From: Eublepharis macularius
Lineage: Eukaryota; Chordata; Lepidosauria; Squamata; Eublepharidae
Length of the DNA: 64,000 nt
NCBI RefSeq assembly: GCF_028583425.1
Contig: NC_072806.1
Location: 32,286,001-32,350,000 of the forward strand
Direction of reading: 5' to 3'
Shown: in pieces, positions 53,124 to 62,747 of the stretch
How positions within the stretch are numbered: position 1 is the first letter of the stretch
Layout: every line of letters begins with the position of its first letter
Made by a program: the position numbers and the translations under genes
Notes under the pieces: generated by a model
Database searches by the model: none
What the model was told of the DNA's origin: nothing
What the model saw: only the letters and a program-made list of their open reading frames with translations

Positions 53124-53791
53124 CCCTTGGGGGTAGAACTCAGACTGGTGCCTGAGCAGGCCAGGTTCACTCTCACCCACAAGCACAAGGTGTAAAAGGC
53201 CTCTGCTTCCATGCCCTGTTTTTAGTCCCCCCTCCCCCCATGGCCCCCGGTTGGCCACAGAATGCTGGACCGCTGGTCTGATCCTGCAGGGCTCTTCTTA
53301 TCCTGCTGTGCTGTGGTCAGCCCCATGTGCCCTGTACTTCCCCCAGCCAGAGTTTTCTTATTTCCTTTGCATAGTGTTAGAGCAGTCACACTGCATGATG
53401 TCTAATGGGGCCTGCGAGGGATCTTGCAGCAGTGATCAACTAAGAAATCCCCCTCTCTCCACACCTTCATGAGGATTTTGTAAGATCCCAGGGACTTGAT
53501 CTGGTTGATTTGATCTAGTTGCTCCTTAGCCTTTATATTGTATTTTGCATGCACGTGATGGTGGTGAACTCTGGCTATTGTGTTCTTATCCTCATTGCAA
53601 GAAGGTAGGTGGGTGGAGGAGAATGGCTTCCCTGAGACCATTACTCTCACACATTCATGGCTGTGAGGCCTGGAAGCTCTGCCGCTCCCATTCACTGCCT
53701 TATGCTGTGGCTGCTCCTTGGGGGTAGAACTCAGACTGGTGCCTGAGCAGGCCAGGTTCACTCTCACCCACACGCACAAGGTGTAAAAGGC
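53124..53791 (+). repeat. Direct repeat of about 78 bp, 590 bp apart
   Basis: 53124-53201 and 53714-53791 are nearly identical, with one visible difference (CACAAGCAC versus CACACGCAC). Both begin CCTTGGGGGTAGAACTCAGA. The sequence between (53202-53713) includes CR1 3' UTR at the left and is otherwise unassigned. Confidence 0.75.
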
Positions 53792-53880
53792 ATGTTTTAA
53801 ACACAGGTGTTAGGCCTGGCAGAACACCTTTTCCCACTGTCACTATAGCTGGTGCTGGTCAGAACGAAGACTGCAAGCAT

Positions 53881-54130
53881 GTCAGTATGAAAGCTGAGCT
53901 ACTGTAGCACAGTGTTTAAGTGTTTTGGCTACAAATCAGCACTCTACTAGTTCGAATCCCACTACTGCCACCACCTCAGAAGGTGGCCTTGGGTAAGCCA
54001 CTCCTCTCAGCCCCAGCTCCCCAGCTGTATTGTGGGAATAATAATAACACTAACTTGTTCACTGCTCAGGTGAGGCACTAATCTGTCTAGAAGAGCGGTA
54101 TATAAGTGCGATGATGATGATGATGATTCC
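53881..54130 (+). mobile_element. tRNA-derived SINE
   Basis: GTAGCACAGTGTTTAAGTG (A box) and GTTCGAATCCCACTACTGCC (B box), then GCCTTGGGTAAGCCACTCCT and a (GATG)n/(GAT)n tail after GGTATATAAGTGC. Confidence 0.85.
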
Positions 54131-55047
54131 CAGCCAGAATCTTCCTGTTGCAGGGAATTAGCTGATCCTAGAGTCAACTCCATGCCTAATCCATGGGCTG
54201 GATTTCTAATAGAGGTCACTAAAACATCCCCTTCTTGTGGTCCACCAGATTGGATAAGAGAAGTCCCCAGTCCAAATCTCCACAATGAATTTAATGAGGG
54301 GACTTAAGTAAACTACTGTCAAGCCCCCCCACCCCCATCTGCAAGCCTTACAGGCTTGTAGCAAGGATAACTTTTGAAATGGTTATGTATTGTACCCACA
54401 ACCTGATCAATCTATCTGCCTCTTTCCTTCAATATGTATTTGGAACATTTTTAGTCTGCCTTTCTCGCACAGAGGGCTCCAAGGAGCTTGGGACATTATA
54501 GCCAATTCTCCTTTCTTCCATGCAAGATTGTGAAGATAAGGTCATGCATGACTGTATCTTGTCCCACACCAGACAGAGAAGCCTGATTCTAATGCTGAAT
54601 TCTGCAGGGTGCTCTCCCGTACCCCAAAGCAGGGTGAATTCTCTTCTTTGCTAATGTGGCTTTAGCCTGAGGTTGAGGTAGATTGGCAAGAACCCTTTCT
54701 ATTGCATGCCCTTGGGGGATGCACAGTTGTTTTCCTCGTGCACTTTGATACACTTCAGTAAAAAAGAAGCATGCAAAAAGAGGAAGCGTATGCAAAGGTT
54801 ATACTCCCAGACACAACATTTCCAGGCAAACAATGGATGCATAAAATGTTTAACAATATTGCTCTGTTGTTGCTTAAAACCATTAACAATATTGCCCGGT
54901 TGTTACCCTGGTTTTGGTAGTATTAATAGCATTAGTATGGGAATGTTGAAAACACCTTCAGCTCATTATTGCATCTGAACATGAGGCTAGGTTGATAGAG
55001 TTTAACGGTTGCGTAAAATAACAGGGGCATGGGCTACTGTGAGAAGG
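54131..55047. other. Unassigned non-coding sequence
   Basis: Nothing recognised in about 0.9 kb. Confidence 0.3.
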
Positions 55048-55055
55048 GTAGCTAT

Positions 55056-55395
55056 TAGAGATGGGCACAAACCGAAATATAAACCAAAGTTCGTTTTTTG
55101 GTTTGCAGACCAGTGGTTCGTCGGAGGGCATTTCTGATGAACCCCAATGAATCACTATGATTTTTAGGCTGGTTCGTTTTTTGGTTCGTCACTGCAGACA
55201 GCCTGGAGCCGATCAATCAGTTCCCTAGGCAATGGTGGGATGGGCTTTCTGTAGACCTTCTGCTGCCCTGGAAATGACATAGTCACAAACCAAACGAATC
55301 AGTTTGTGAACTGGGGAATTTCATGCCACTTTGTGGTTCGTGATGAACCATAAACCGCAACCAACTGCCATTTTCCCAGTCCGTGCCCATCTCTA
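55056..55395. mobile_element. hAT-type element, family E copy 2
   Basis: TAGAGATGGGCACAAACCG start and CCGTGCCCATCTCTA end. Flanks GTAGCTAT (55048-55055) and GTTGCTAC (55396-55403) match at 6 of 8. The interior carries GGTTCGT/ACGAACC words. Confidence 0.82.
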
Positions 55396-55403
55396 GTTGC
55401 TAC

Positions 55404-55860
55404 TTAATGGATCTGGCAACAGCAGGAGGAAGTAGGCTACAATATGGCTTATTCAATGTCCAGTGGTAAATCCATTGTTTTGGAGGAGGGTGTAGCAGAA
55501 TTCCTGCAGAAGTTATTTCTAAAACCATTTATAATCGGTCTTCTTCTCCCTCCCCACAAAGGGTGGATCCGTTCATGGCATATACTGTGTGTTAACAATG
55601 TGTCTTAAAGATTTAGGTTTTTTAAAAAAAGAATTGATTTGATGTCAGCAATCCAACAATAGTGAAGCATTTCAATTGATGCTGATTTGCATGACATTCT
55701 GAATTTTGGACTTTATTGGTTATCGTGAGCTGACTTCGTTTGCATTCTACAGGTTAGCTGTATTTTATCATTTTAATGTTGGAGTTGTTGGGCTCTCGTT
55801 GCAATTTGATATGAAATATATTCCAGTTGGCTTCTGCCTTGATAAACTGTGCTGCTTTTG
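55404..55860. other. Unassigned non-coding sequence
   Basis: AT-rich; nothing recognised. Confidence 0.3.
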
Positions 55861-55868
55861 TAAAAAAG

Positions 55869-56035
55869 AACAAGAATCCAGTAGCACCTATAAGACTGAC
55901 AAAATTTGTGGAAAGGTATGAGCTTTCGTGAGTCACAGCTCACTTCTTCAGACTGACAAATTTTGTCAGTCTTATAGGTGCTACTGGACTCTTGCTCTTT
56001 TCTACTGCTACAGACAGACTAAAATAGCTACCCAT
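55869..56035 (-). mobile_element. PLE 3' tail with hammerhead-like core and partial inversion
   Basis: On the minus strand, 55951-55915 reads CTGAAGA, a GTGAG/CTCAC hairpin with loop CTGTGA, then GAAAGC: an exact match to the conserved hammerhead boxes. The stem III closing strand is mutated. The GTAGCACCTATAAGACTGAC word at 55881 recurs inverted at 55955-56000, so the copy also carries a short inverted duplication. Confidence 0.6.
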
Positions 56036-56099
56036 CTTGATCTGTACTGCTTTTGTGACAGAAATATGCTAGGTGGACACCGAAACTGAGAGACACTAA

Positions 56100-57202
56100 G
56101 AGCCAAGCTACAAGTGATGCCTTACACAGGTTGGACACTTGTCAGCTTACCTCAAGTTTTGATGGAAAATGTAGGCGTCCTGTTTTTACTGTAACGAGAC
56201 GGTTGCCCGTGTCTAAAACCAAGCTTCAACTTGCCAGGAGAAAGATGGATCTCTATCTGGGGAAGCCGAAAGCAGTTAGTCTTTAGACCTGTCAAACAGA
56301 TAAGTTCTTTGAACCAGCTGTTTATCAGTACATTTATTTATATAGGGTTCAATATTGCTTTGCAACTCCTTATCAAACACACAGACACCAATCTAGAGTT
56401 TATTTCACTTTATTGAAAATATACCCTAGTTTTTTAATGAAGCAAGTAATCAAAATATAAATGGCTATTAATATGAATCCTATAACAACAGAACATAGAA
56501 AGGCAATAAGAAATAAGTTCACTAACTTTTCTCAATAAATCCTAAGTTTAACATTGCTCAAAGTTTCTATGAAATACATAGGTAGAATAAGTTCTCACCT
56601 AGATTCTCCCAAGAGATCTCTTCCATCAGTACCCTGCTTATTCTTTCTGTGTTTGCAATTATATACCTAATCATATGCAAATATTTAGGGTCTATTCACA
56701 TGATAGCACAAACAAATATTGATTGGTTTGACACTTCACTGAATATTCATAATTTCATAGTACAGCCTTCCAATTAGTTAAAAAATTATGTCATAGTCTG
56801 ATCTGCAAGAGAATACTATAAATCTCTGACAAGTGTCAAGAAAAAGTTAAGTTGGGCGATCACCATTGGTTGAATCTCTGATAGAAGAACATCAATCTCG
56901 GTAGAGTCCACTATTTTAATTAATTGTCAAAGGATGAAAGCACACCTGTTGAATTACCTTACACAGAAAAAATACACTGAAAGTTCATGCAAAGTTTAAA
57001 AGTTCATCTAGAGAGTACAGAAGCTAGGCCTAGTATTGTTCAGTATTGATTATTGGCATATGATTTTAATCTATATTGGCATAACATTACAGCTTGGCTC
57101 TCCATTACAGCTGCAAGACCAGGATGCCTACATTTCCCATCAAAACTTGAGGGAAGCTGACAAGTGTCCAACCTGTGTCAGGCATCACCCGTAGCTTGGC
57201 TC
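56100..57202. mobile_element. Fold-back MITE (GAGCCAAGCTAC ends), copy 2, interrupted
   Basis: Same family as 13291-13493, with TAA at 56097-56099 and 57203-57205. A solo LTR occupies 56190-57086. Removing it and one TTAC copy restores the palindrome. Confidence 0.75.
56190..57086 (-). mobile_element. Solo LTR, 897 bp, TSD TTAC
   Basis: Plus-strand ends are TGTAACGAG and GGCATAACA, with TTAC at 56186-56189 and 57087-57090. A minus-strand AATAAAGTGAAAT signal near 56405 sets the orientation. A 4-bp duplication is typical of some endogenous retroviruses. It is related to the decayed repeat at about 3320-3980. Confidence 0.8.
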
Positions 57203-57205
57203 TAA

Positions 57206-57721
57206 GGAGAAAATCTGCCCCCTATCCTTTAGGTGATATAGCCCTCTATGCTGGGGATGCAATGAGATACAGAAGTGAAGCTACCAGATTTTGTGGCTGT
57301 ACTGATGTGATTTAGAAATTCCTACTTCGGACATGGGTTCTCCCTTTTCAAGATGATGTGGCAATAAACTACCCCTCCCACCATACAAGCAGTTCAGCTT
57401 ATTTCATTTCCAGTCCAATGACCAGAACACACAAGTGAAACATCACAGTATTTTAGAACAGAAGCAAAATACCCTTTTACCCAGACATGACCCTTTCAAT
57501 TAGCGCTCCAACCACAACAGGAAAAAATGTTGCTGTTGATAATATAATCTTTTCATTTGCACCAAAAGCAAACACGAAGCCACACATTTGGAATGCCAGC
57601 ATCCCCCCCCCCGCCCCCAGAAATATTACCATTAAAACAGAGGCCTGTTTTTGCTTCAGTTGTGTAAATAGCCTTCAAAGGCAGAAACAAAATGGGAACT
57701 CTCACCACAACAATGACATGC
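57206..57721. other. Unassigned non-coding sequence
   Basis: A C-rich run lies near 57604. Nothing recognised. Confidence 0.3.
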
Positions 57722-57985
57722 TAAAGTAGATCCAGAGGAGTTAGCCGAGTTAGTCTGTAGTAGCAAAATCAAAAAGAGTCCAGTAAGACTAACCAACTGT
57801 ATTGTAGCATAAGCTTTCGAGAATCACAGTTCTCTTTGTCAGATGCATGGAGGGCAAGAAGAAACTGGTCAGATATATAGGTGGAGAGGGGAGGGCGGAG
57901 TAGATGCAAACAGTTCCTTCTGATCTGGAGATGCAAACAGCTCCTTCTGTTATAGAGATCTGTTTGCTTCTGTAGAGGAAATCAG
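57722..57985 (-). mobile_element. PLE 3' UTR with hammerhead-like motif
   Basis: It lies directly downstream of the minus-strand PLE coding fragment. 57842-57804 reads CTGACAA, an AGAGAA/TTCTC hairpin, GAAA, AGC-TTAT-GCT, A. One base differs from CUGANGA. It continues into GTTGGTTAGTCTTACTGG and CAGACTAACTCGGCTAAC at the end. Stem I pairing is not evident by eye. Confidence 0.65.
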
Positions 57986-58690
57986 TTACTTTTGATAATG
58001 AGATAACCATTCATAGTCCCTATTCAGTCCCAGCTTGACAGAGTCAAATTTGCATATGAATTCCAATTCAGCAGCTTCCCATTGGATTTTGTTTTTGAAA
58101 GGTTTCTGTTGAACTACAGCGACCTTTAAGTCTTTGATGGAATGTCCTGGTAGATTGAAGTGTTCTCCCACTGGTTTCTGGACGTTTCCATTTCTAATGT
58201 CAGATTTGTGTCCATTTATTCTTTTGCATAGAGGTTGGCTGGTTTGTCCAATGTACAGAGCAGATGGACATTGGTGGCACATGAGGGCATATATCACATT
58301 GGAGGATGAGCAGCTGTAAGAGCCAGAGACAGTGTAGTTGATGCCATTGGGTCCTGTAATTGTATTTCCTGGGTAGATATAAGGGCAGAGCTGGCATCTG
58401 GGTCTGTTGCAGGGCCTGGTACCTGTGCTGGTGACTCTGCTGGCCGATTCATGGTTGTGAGTGAGAAGTCGTTTAAGGTTGGGGGGCTGTCTGTAGGCAA
58501 GGAGAGGTCTTCCACCCAGGGCTTGTGAGAGAGAGGTATCATTTTCCAGGATGGGTTGTAGCTCACTGATGATACGTTGGATGGGTTTGAGCTGGGAGCT
58601 ATAGGTGACATCCAGTGGTGTTCTGTTGTTAGTTCCTTTAGGTTTGTCCTGGAGCAGGCTGTTTCTGGGTACTAGTCTGGTATGCTAAAG
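57986..58690 (-). pseudogene. PLE linker and GIY-YIG endonuclease fragment
   Basis: The minus strand 58297-57986 gives a GIY-YIG domain in one open frame: VIYALMCHQCPSALYIGQTS (both tyrosine motifs), then QPLCKRINGHKSDIRNG, GEHFNLPGHSI and the end DYEWLSHYQK with TAA. Upstream (58690-58300), in broken frames, are the PLE linker and a Cys-rich stretch (RPRCQLCPYIYPG). In PLEs this domain cuts the target DNA. The RT is missing (5' truncation). Confidence 0.82.
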
Positions 58691-58797
58691 TAGAAAACGA
58701 AAAAAGGTTACCTCTGTACATTCCTAGTGCAGTGGGTGCAGATGCTTTACAATCCACCAGGGGGCTTTCAACACAGAAGAACCCCCCTGCACACACA

Positions 58798-59016
58798 CAG
58801 GGTTGCCAGCCTCCTGGTGGTGGCTGGAGATCGCCTGGAATTACAACTGGTCTCCAGGCCGTAGAGGTCAGTTCCCCTGGAGAAAATGGCTGCTTTGGAG
58901 GGTGCGCTCTATGGCATTCTACCCTGCTGAGGTCTGTCCCTTCCTGAAACTCTGCCTTCTCCAGGCTTCACCTCCCAAATCTCCAGGAACTTCCCAACCT
59001 GGAGCTGGCAACCCTA
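58798..59016. mobile_element. hAT-type element, family D
   Basis: AGGGTTGCCAGCCTCC start and GAGCTGGCAACCCTA end match the family defined at 47764. The TSD is obscured by a (CA)n flank. Confidence 0.75.
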
Positions 59017-59346
59017 CAACAGACACCATCCATTGGTCATAACAATGAGCAATTTTGATCATGGGAATGGGATAATAGAGGCCTACAATGCAAGGTTGCT
59101 GTGAGGATTGTGAAGACGATCTATGGGGAAGGCATAATATAAGTGCTGGGTTAATATAAACTATGAAGCCAGATACTCGCCAGTCATTTTGATGACTATT
59201 ACGGAGATGGAATATTATGTCAGTGTTAATGAAGAGTTGTGTGATTATTTCAGAGCAGTCAAACTGGCTGGGGCACTGACTTGCTGATGGTCTGGGTGAG
59301 CAATCTGTTGACTCTTGAACAACCAATGGAGTAGAGAGAGAGAGCT
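59017..59346. other. Unassigned non-coding sequence
   Basis: It includes a SINE-tail-like piece near 59095-59150; nothing else. Confidence 0.3.
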
Positions 59347-59577
59347 GCAGTAGCACAGTGGTTAAGAGGTTTGGCTACAAATCAGCACTCTCTTGGTTCG
59401 AATCCCACTACTGCCATGTCCTCAGAAGGTGACCTTGGGTCAGCCACTCCTCTCAACCTCAGTTCCTTAGCTGTATTGTGGGGATAATGATAAAAATGAC
59501 TTGTTTACTCCTCTGTGTGGGGCACTAATCTGTCTAGAAGAATGGTATATAAGTGCAGTCATTAGCATTATCATCAT
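59347..59577 (+). mobile_element. tRNA-derived SINE
   Basis: GCAGTAGCACAGTGGTTAAG (A box) and GGTTCGAATCCCACTACTG (B box), then a GGTATATAAGTGCAG tail. It is a better-preserved copy of the SINE at 53881. Confidence 0.87.
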
Positions 59578-59580
59578 CAT

Positions 59581-59890
59581 TAAGGCTTTTTTTCTGGGAA
59601 AAGAGGTGGTGGAACTCAGTGGTGGAACTCAGGACCGCACAATGACAGTACTTTGGGTCAGCTGGAACAAGGGGAGTTTTTTAAAGTTTAAATCACCCTT
59701 GGTGAAAATGGTCACATGGCCGGTGACCTCACCCCCTGATCTCCAGACAGAGGGGCGTTTAGATTGGCGTGGAGGGCAATCTAAACTTCCCTCTGTCTGG
59801 AGATCAGGGGGCGGGGCCACCAGCCATGTGACCATTTTCAAGAGGTGCCGGAACTCCATTCCACCGCGTTCCAGCTGAAAAAAAGCCCTG
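59581..59890. mobile_element. Palindromic hAT-type MITE, family A copy 6
   Basis: It is inserted in a (TCA)n microsatellite, so the TSD cannot be assigned. The left terminus is mutated to TAAGGC. It carries a local duplication of GTGGTGGAACTCA near the left end. Confidence 0.75.
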
Positions 59891-60189
59891 ATTATCATTA
59901 TCATCATCATTAACACACTGGCACACGTGACTGTTCTTTGGTGCATATAATGATCTCAATTTCACATTGGGGAAGGTTCTTTTCTGTTTGTTTACAAATT
60001 TAGTAGAGATGTCAAATTCAGGAGCATTACCACATCCTGTACGGTGGCTTAGACTGTGTTATGATACTGGTAGCTAAAATGCTTGATAGCACCAGGGTGG
60101 AAAACTTGGTGGTGGTGCAGACTTGCAGCTATGGCTCACGGGAGGGGTGGCTTCCAAGGCCCCATCCTGACTGGCTGGTTGAGGACATG
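59891..60189. other. Unassigned non-coding sequence
   Basis: Nothing recognised apart from an (ATC)n run at its left edge. Confidence 0.3.
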
Positions 60190-60197
60190 GCTACTTC

Positions 60198-60370
60198 CAA
60201 GGCTGTTTTTTCTGGCACCTCTTGAAAATACTCCCATGTCTGGTGGCCCCACCCCTCCCTGATCTCCAGACAGAGATCAGTTCCCCTCATTTCCCTCTTG
60301 AGAGTTCCACCACTTCTTTTCCCAGAAACTTTGAGAGTTCCACCACCTTTTTCCGAGAAAAAAATTCCTG
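60198..60370. mobile_element. hAT-type MITE, family A copy 7, internally deleted
   Basis: Family A ends (CAAGGCTGTTTTTTC, AAAAAAATTCCTG). Flanks GCTACTTC (60190-60197) and GGTACTTC (60371-60378) match at 7 of 8. Most of the second palindrome half is missing, and the GAGAGTTCCACCAC piece is duplicated. Confidence 0.75.
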
Positions 60371-60378
60371 GGTACTTC

Positions 60379-61134
60379 ACATACATAACTCCCTGGCTGC
60401 CTCAGACCAGCCATCTGGCTGAGCAGCTTCCATGTTGCTTCTGGGAAGCCCCAAGCATTCGGTACTCAGGTACACTGCCTCTGAAGATGGAGTTTCTATT
60501 GGACAGGTCCCTGGCTAATGACAGGCCCAGTTCTTCGTGTGTGTGTCATCCTTTCAAAAACTATTTGCCATTGCTCTGGTAGTGAATTCCATGTTAATTA
60601 TGTGAGGAAGTAAGTACTTTGTAAGTAGGTGAGAGGAAGGAAGTACTTTGTCCTCATTCTCCTATTGACACAATCACACATCCTGGAATTCTCATCTCTA
60701 AATATATCTAAAACTACTCTTCCTTCCTAGTCCTATAGAAAACACAAGGTTGTATACAGATGGCTAGTGCGTACTGAGGATTTGTGCCCACCCAAATAGG
60801 TGATGGTTGACGGGCAATGATCTTTGACTTGGAGAATTAGTTTCACAACAATGCTAGCACGTGCTTAGATCTTTTAAAACATTGTAGTGTCTTTTCATTG
60901 TGGTCTTTGATGAGGAAGTAAAAATGAAAACATTTATGCCTTCTAAATGGAGCGTGCAAGTCTAGCTTATAAGTAAATGGTATCTAAGGGTACAAATATT
61001 TCAAAAGCTGTGAGGTGCCAGAGGGCAGGAAGGGTTACATCAGTGCTTAGTTCCCATGGCCATTCTTACAATGCCAATCGCCACTTTGGGGTCAGAAAGC
61101 AATTTTCTCCAGGCCAGTTTGGTTAGAGATCCTG
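60379..61134. other. Unassigned non-coding sequence
   Basis: Nothing recognised in about 0.75 kb. Confidence 0.3.
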
Positions 61135-61284
61135 ACAGCGTTCGTTCTGTCATCTTCTGGGCATGGATCAGGGGTCACTGGGCATGTGTGTGTGTGGGGG
61201 GGAGGTAGTTGTGAATTTCCTCCATTGTGCAGGGGGTTGGACTAGATGACTCCAGAGGTACCTTCCAACCCTATGATTCTATGA
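61135..61284 (+). mobile_element. CR1 3' end
   Basis: GGGGGTTGGACTAGATGACT, then CCTTCCAACCCTATGATTCT and an ATTCTATG terminus: a typical CR1 3' end. Confidence 0.88.
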
Positions 61285-61379
61285 AATGGTTCGCTCTTTT
61301 TTACTTCCTTGCTGTCTTAGTAATGAGCCCTCTGTTTGCTTGTTTTGCAGCTATGCCTTTCAAAATCACTTGCATCAAA

Positions 61380-61745
61380 GAGTTATTTATTTATTTATGT
61401 CATTTATAGTCTTCCCTTCTCACTGAGACTCAAGGCAGATTACACAGTGTGAGATTGGTACAGTCAATATCAGGAACATTTCCACAAACAATAGTGGTGA
61501 TGGTGGAGAGTGCCCTCAAGTCAGAGTTGACTTATGGTGACCCCTGGTGGGCTTTTCAGCACAAGAGACTAACAGAGGCGGCTTGCCATTGCCTGCCTTT
61601 GAAACCCTGGTCTTTCCTGGAGGTCTCCCATCCAATTACTAACCAAGGCTGAGCCTGCTTAGCTTCTGAGATCTGACGAGCTCAGGCTCAGGCTACCCAG
61701 GTCAGGGTGCATAAACAATGCCATAGAGTAAATAGATACAAGTTC
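61380..61745 (-). mobile_element. L2-type LINE 3' end, minus strand, interrupted
   Basis: The (TTTA)n run and CTCAAGGCAGATTACA at the left match the L2 3' end at 948-1010. The sequence resumes after a nested 5S-SINE at 61497-61712. Confidence 0.65.
61497..61712 (-). mobile_element. 5S-rRNA-derived SINE, copy 3, minus strand
   Basis: The minus strand gives GTCAGATCTCAGAAGCTAAG, TTGGATGGGAGACC and TCTGTTAGTCTCTTGTGCTG, then GGGGTCACCATAAGTCAAC, as in the copy at 38571. It is inserted in an L2 3' end. Confidence 0.85.
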
Positions 61746-62190
61746 ACAAAGACAGGAATCAAATACAACATAATGGTAAAGTCTATTGTTTCTAACTCAT
61801 TAGTGTAGCATCAGAGATCCCCTCCCTACAATACAGCCCTCCTATCTAGGATTGCACAAAATTCAAGAAAAGTCTTATATCACATAAAAGGGTTTCATCT
61901 GTGGAAGATGACCTCTGCTATTCTGTCCTCCTGACTAGGGTTGAAACTTCACTGTGCGAGACCTGTTCTCCATTTCCAGCATGCAGCCAGTATGAGGGAA
62001 ATAGTCGTGTATTGTTTTTCTTAAGAAAGTTAGAGGTAATTTGCAAAGGGGTCACTGTTCATAGTGGGTATGTGAATCCCATGTAGAACCAGCAGAGTTT
62101 TGTCATGTTGACAGAACCTATTTCATCACGACGACAACTGGACACACAAAAAAAGCGACATTCTTCAGTAGCTTACACAGGGCGTGTGTG
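61746..62190. other. Unassigned non-coding sequence
   Basis: Nothing recognised. Confidence 0.3.
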
Positions 62191-62195
62191 TCTTA

Positions 62196-62293
62196 GGGCC
62201 AAGCTAGAAGTGGAGCGCAAGTGAACAGAGAGGAATACATGTGAGTCTGTTCACTTGCCATTCAAGTGTAACTCGTCACTTGTAGCTTGGCCC
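62196..62293. mobile_element. Short MITE (GGGCCAAGCTA ends)
   Basis: Inverted ends CTTAGGGCCAAGCTA and TAGCTTGGCCCTAAG around about 70 bp. The termini are related to the GAGCCAAGCTAC family, but the flanking TTA/TAA is inverted, not direct, so the TSD is uncertain. Confidence 0.6.
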
Positions 62294-62320
62294 TAAGTGC
62301 CTGCTGTCCATCCAACCACC

Positions 62321-62736
62321 TGTCAGACTGTGGCTAAATAAGGCACTCACTACAGGGTTCCCTTTAGAAGCAAACACAAGTCCATTGTTTGGAAAAGGAA
62401 ACTTTACTGCAGAAAAGGTCCATTATAGTCCACTGTCCTGAATAGGAGAATCAGGATGGTACATGATCATTGTTACCAATGAAGAGCAAGCATAAGATAC
62501 AGAGTAACAATACCCATCTGGATCAGCCTCCCCCCACAGTTCTCAAAACAACATCTCTCAGTCCTGGGAAGCTGCTCTCCTTCAAGGCCAATGCTTGGTG
62601 GAACGGTGTTAGACAAAACAGTCTCCTCCGGTGGGAATGCTGCCTGGGAACTGGTGCACCTGGGAAGAGAATACTCAAACACTAGAAGCATTAGAAAATG
62701 GAGTCAGTACAGTTTAGATATACACTGGACCTGACA
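62321..62736 (-). mobile_element. 3' LTR of a Gypsy element
   Basis: On the minus strand it begins TGTCAGGTCC right after a polypurine tract (AAGGGGGGCAGAA, 62749-62737) and ends CAGTCTGACA. It is 416 bp. The partner 5' LTR lies outside the window. Confidence 0.8.
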
Positions 62737-62747
62737 TTCTGCCCCCC

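Larger units (their letters stand above)
50480..53300 (+). mobile_element. CR1-clade LINE 3' fragment, split by L1
   Basis: The left part (50580-50865) encodes FGADKRKYFFTQQIIK from the CR1 ORF2 C-terminus and the following 3' UTR (TGGATGGCTTTAAAGGGGG). The right part (53134 on) continues the 3' UTR with GAATGCTGGACCGCTGGTCT. The L1 insertion separates them. Confidence 0.65.

Noticed and set aside
53881..54000. tRNA gene
   Set aside because: A and B boxes are present but the cloverleaf is not complete and the sequence continues into a SINE body and tail.
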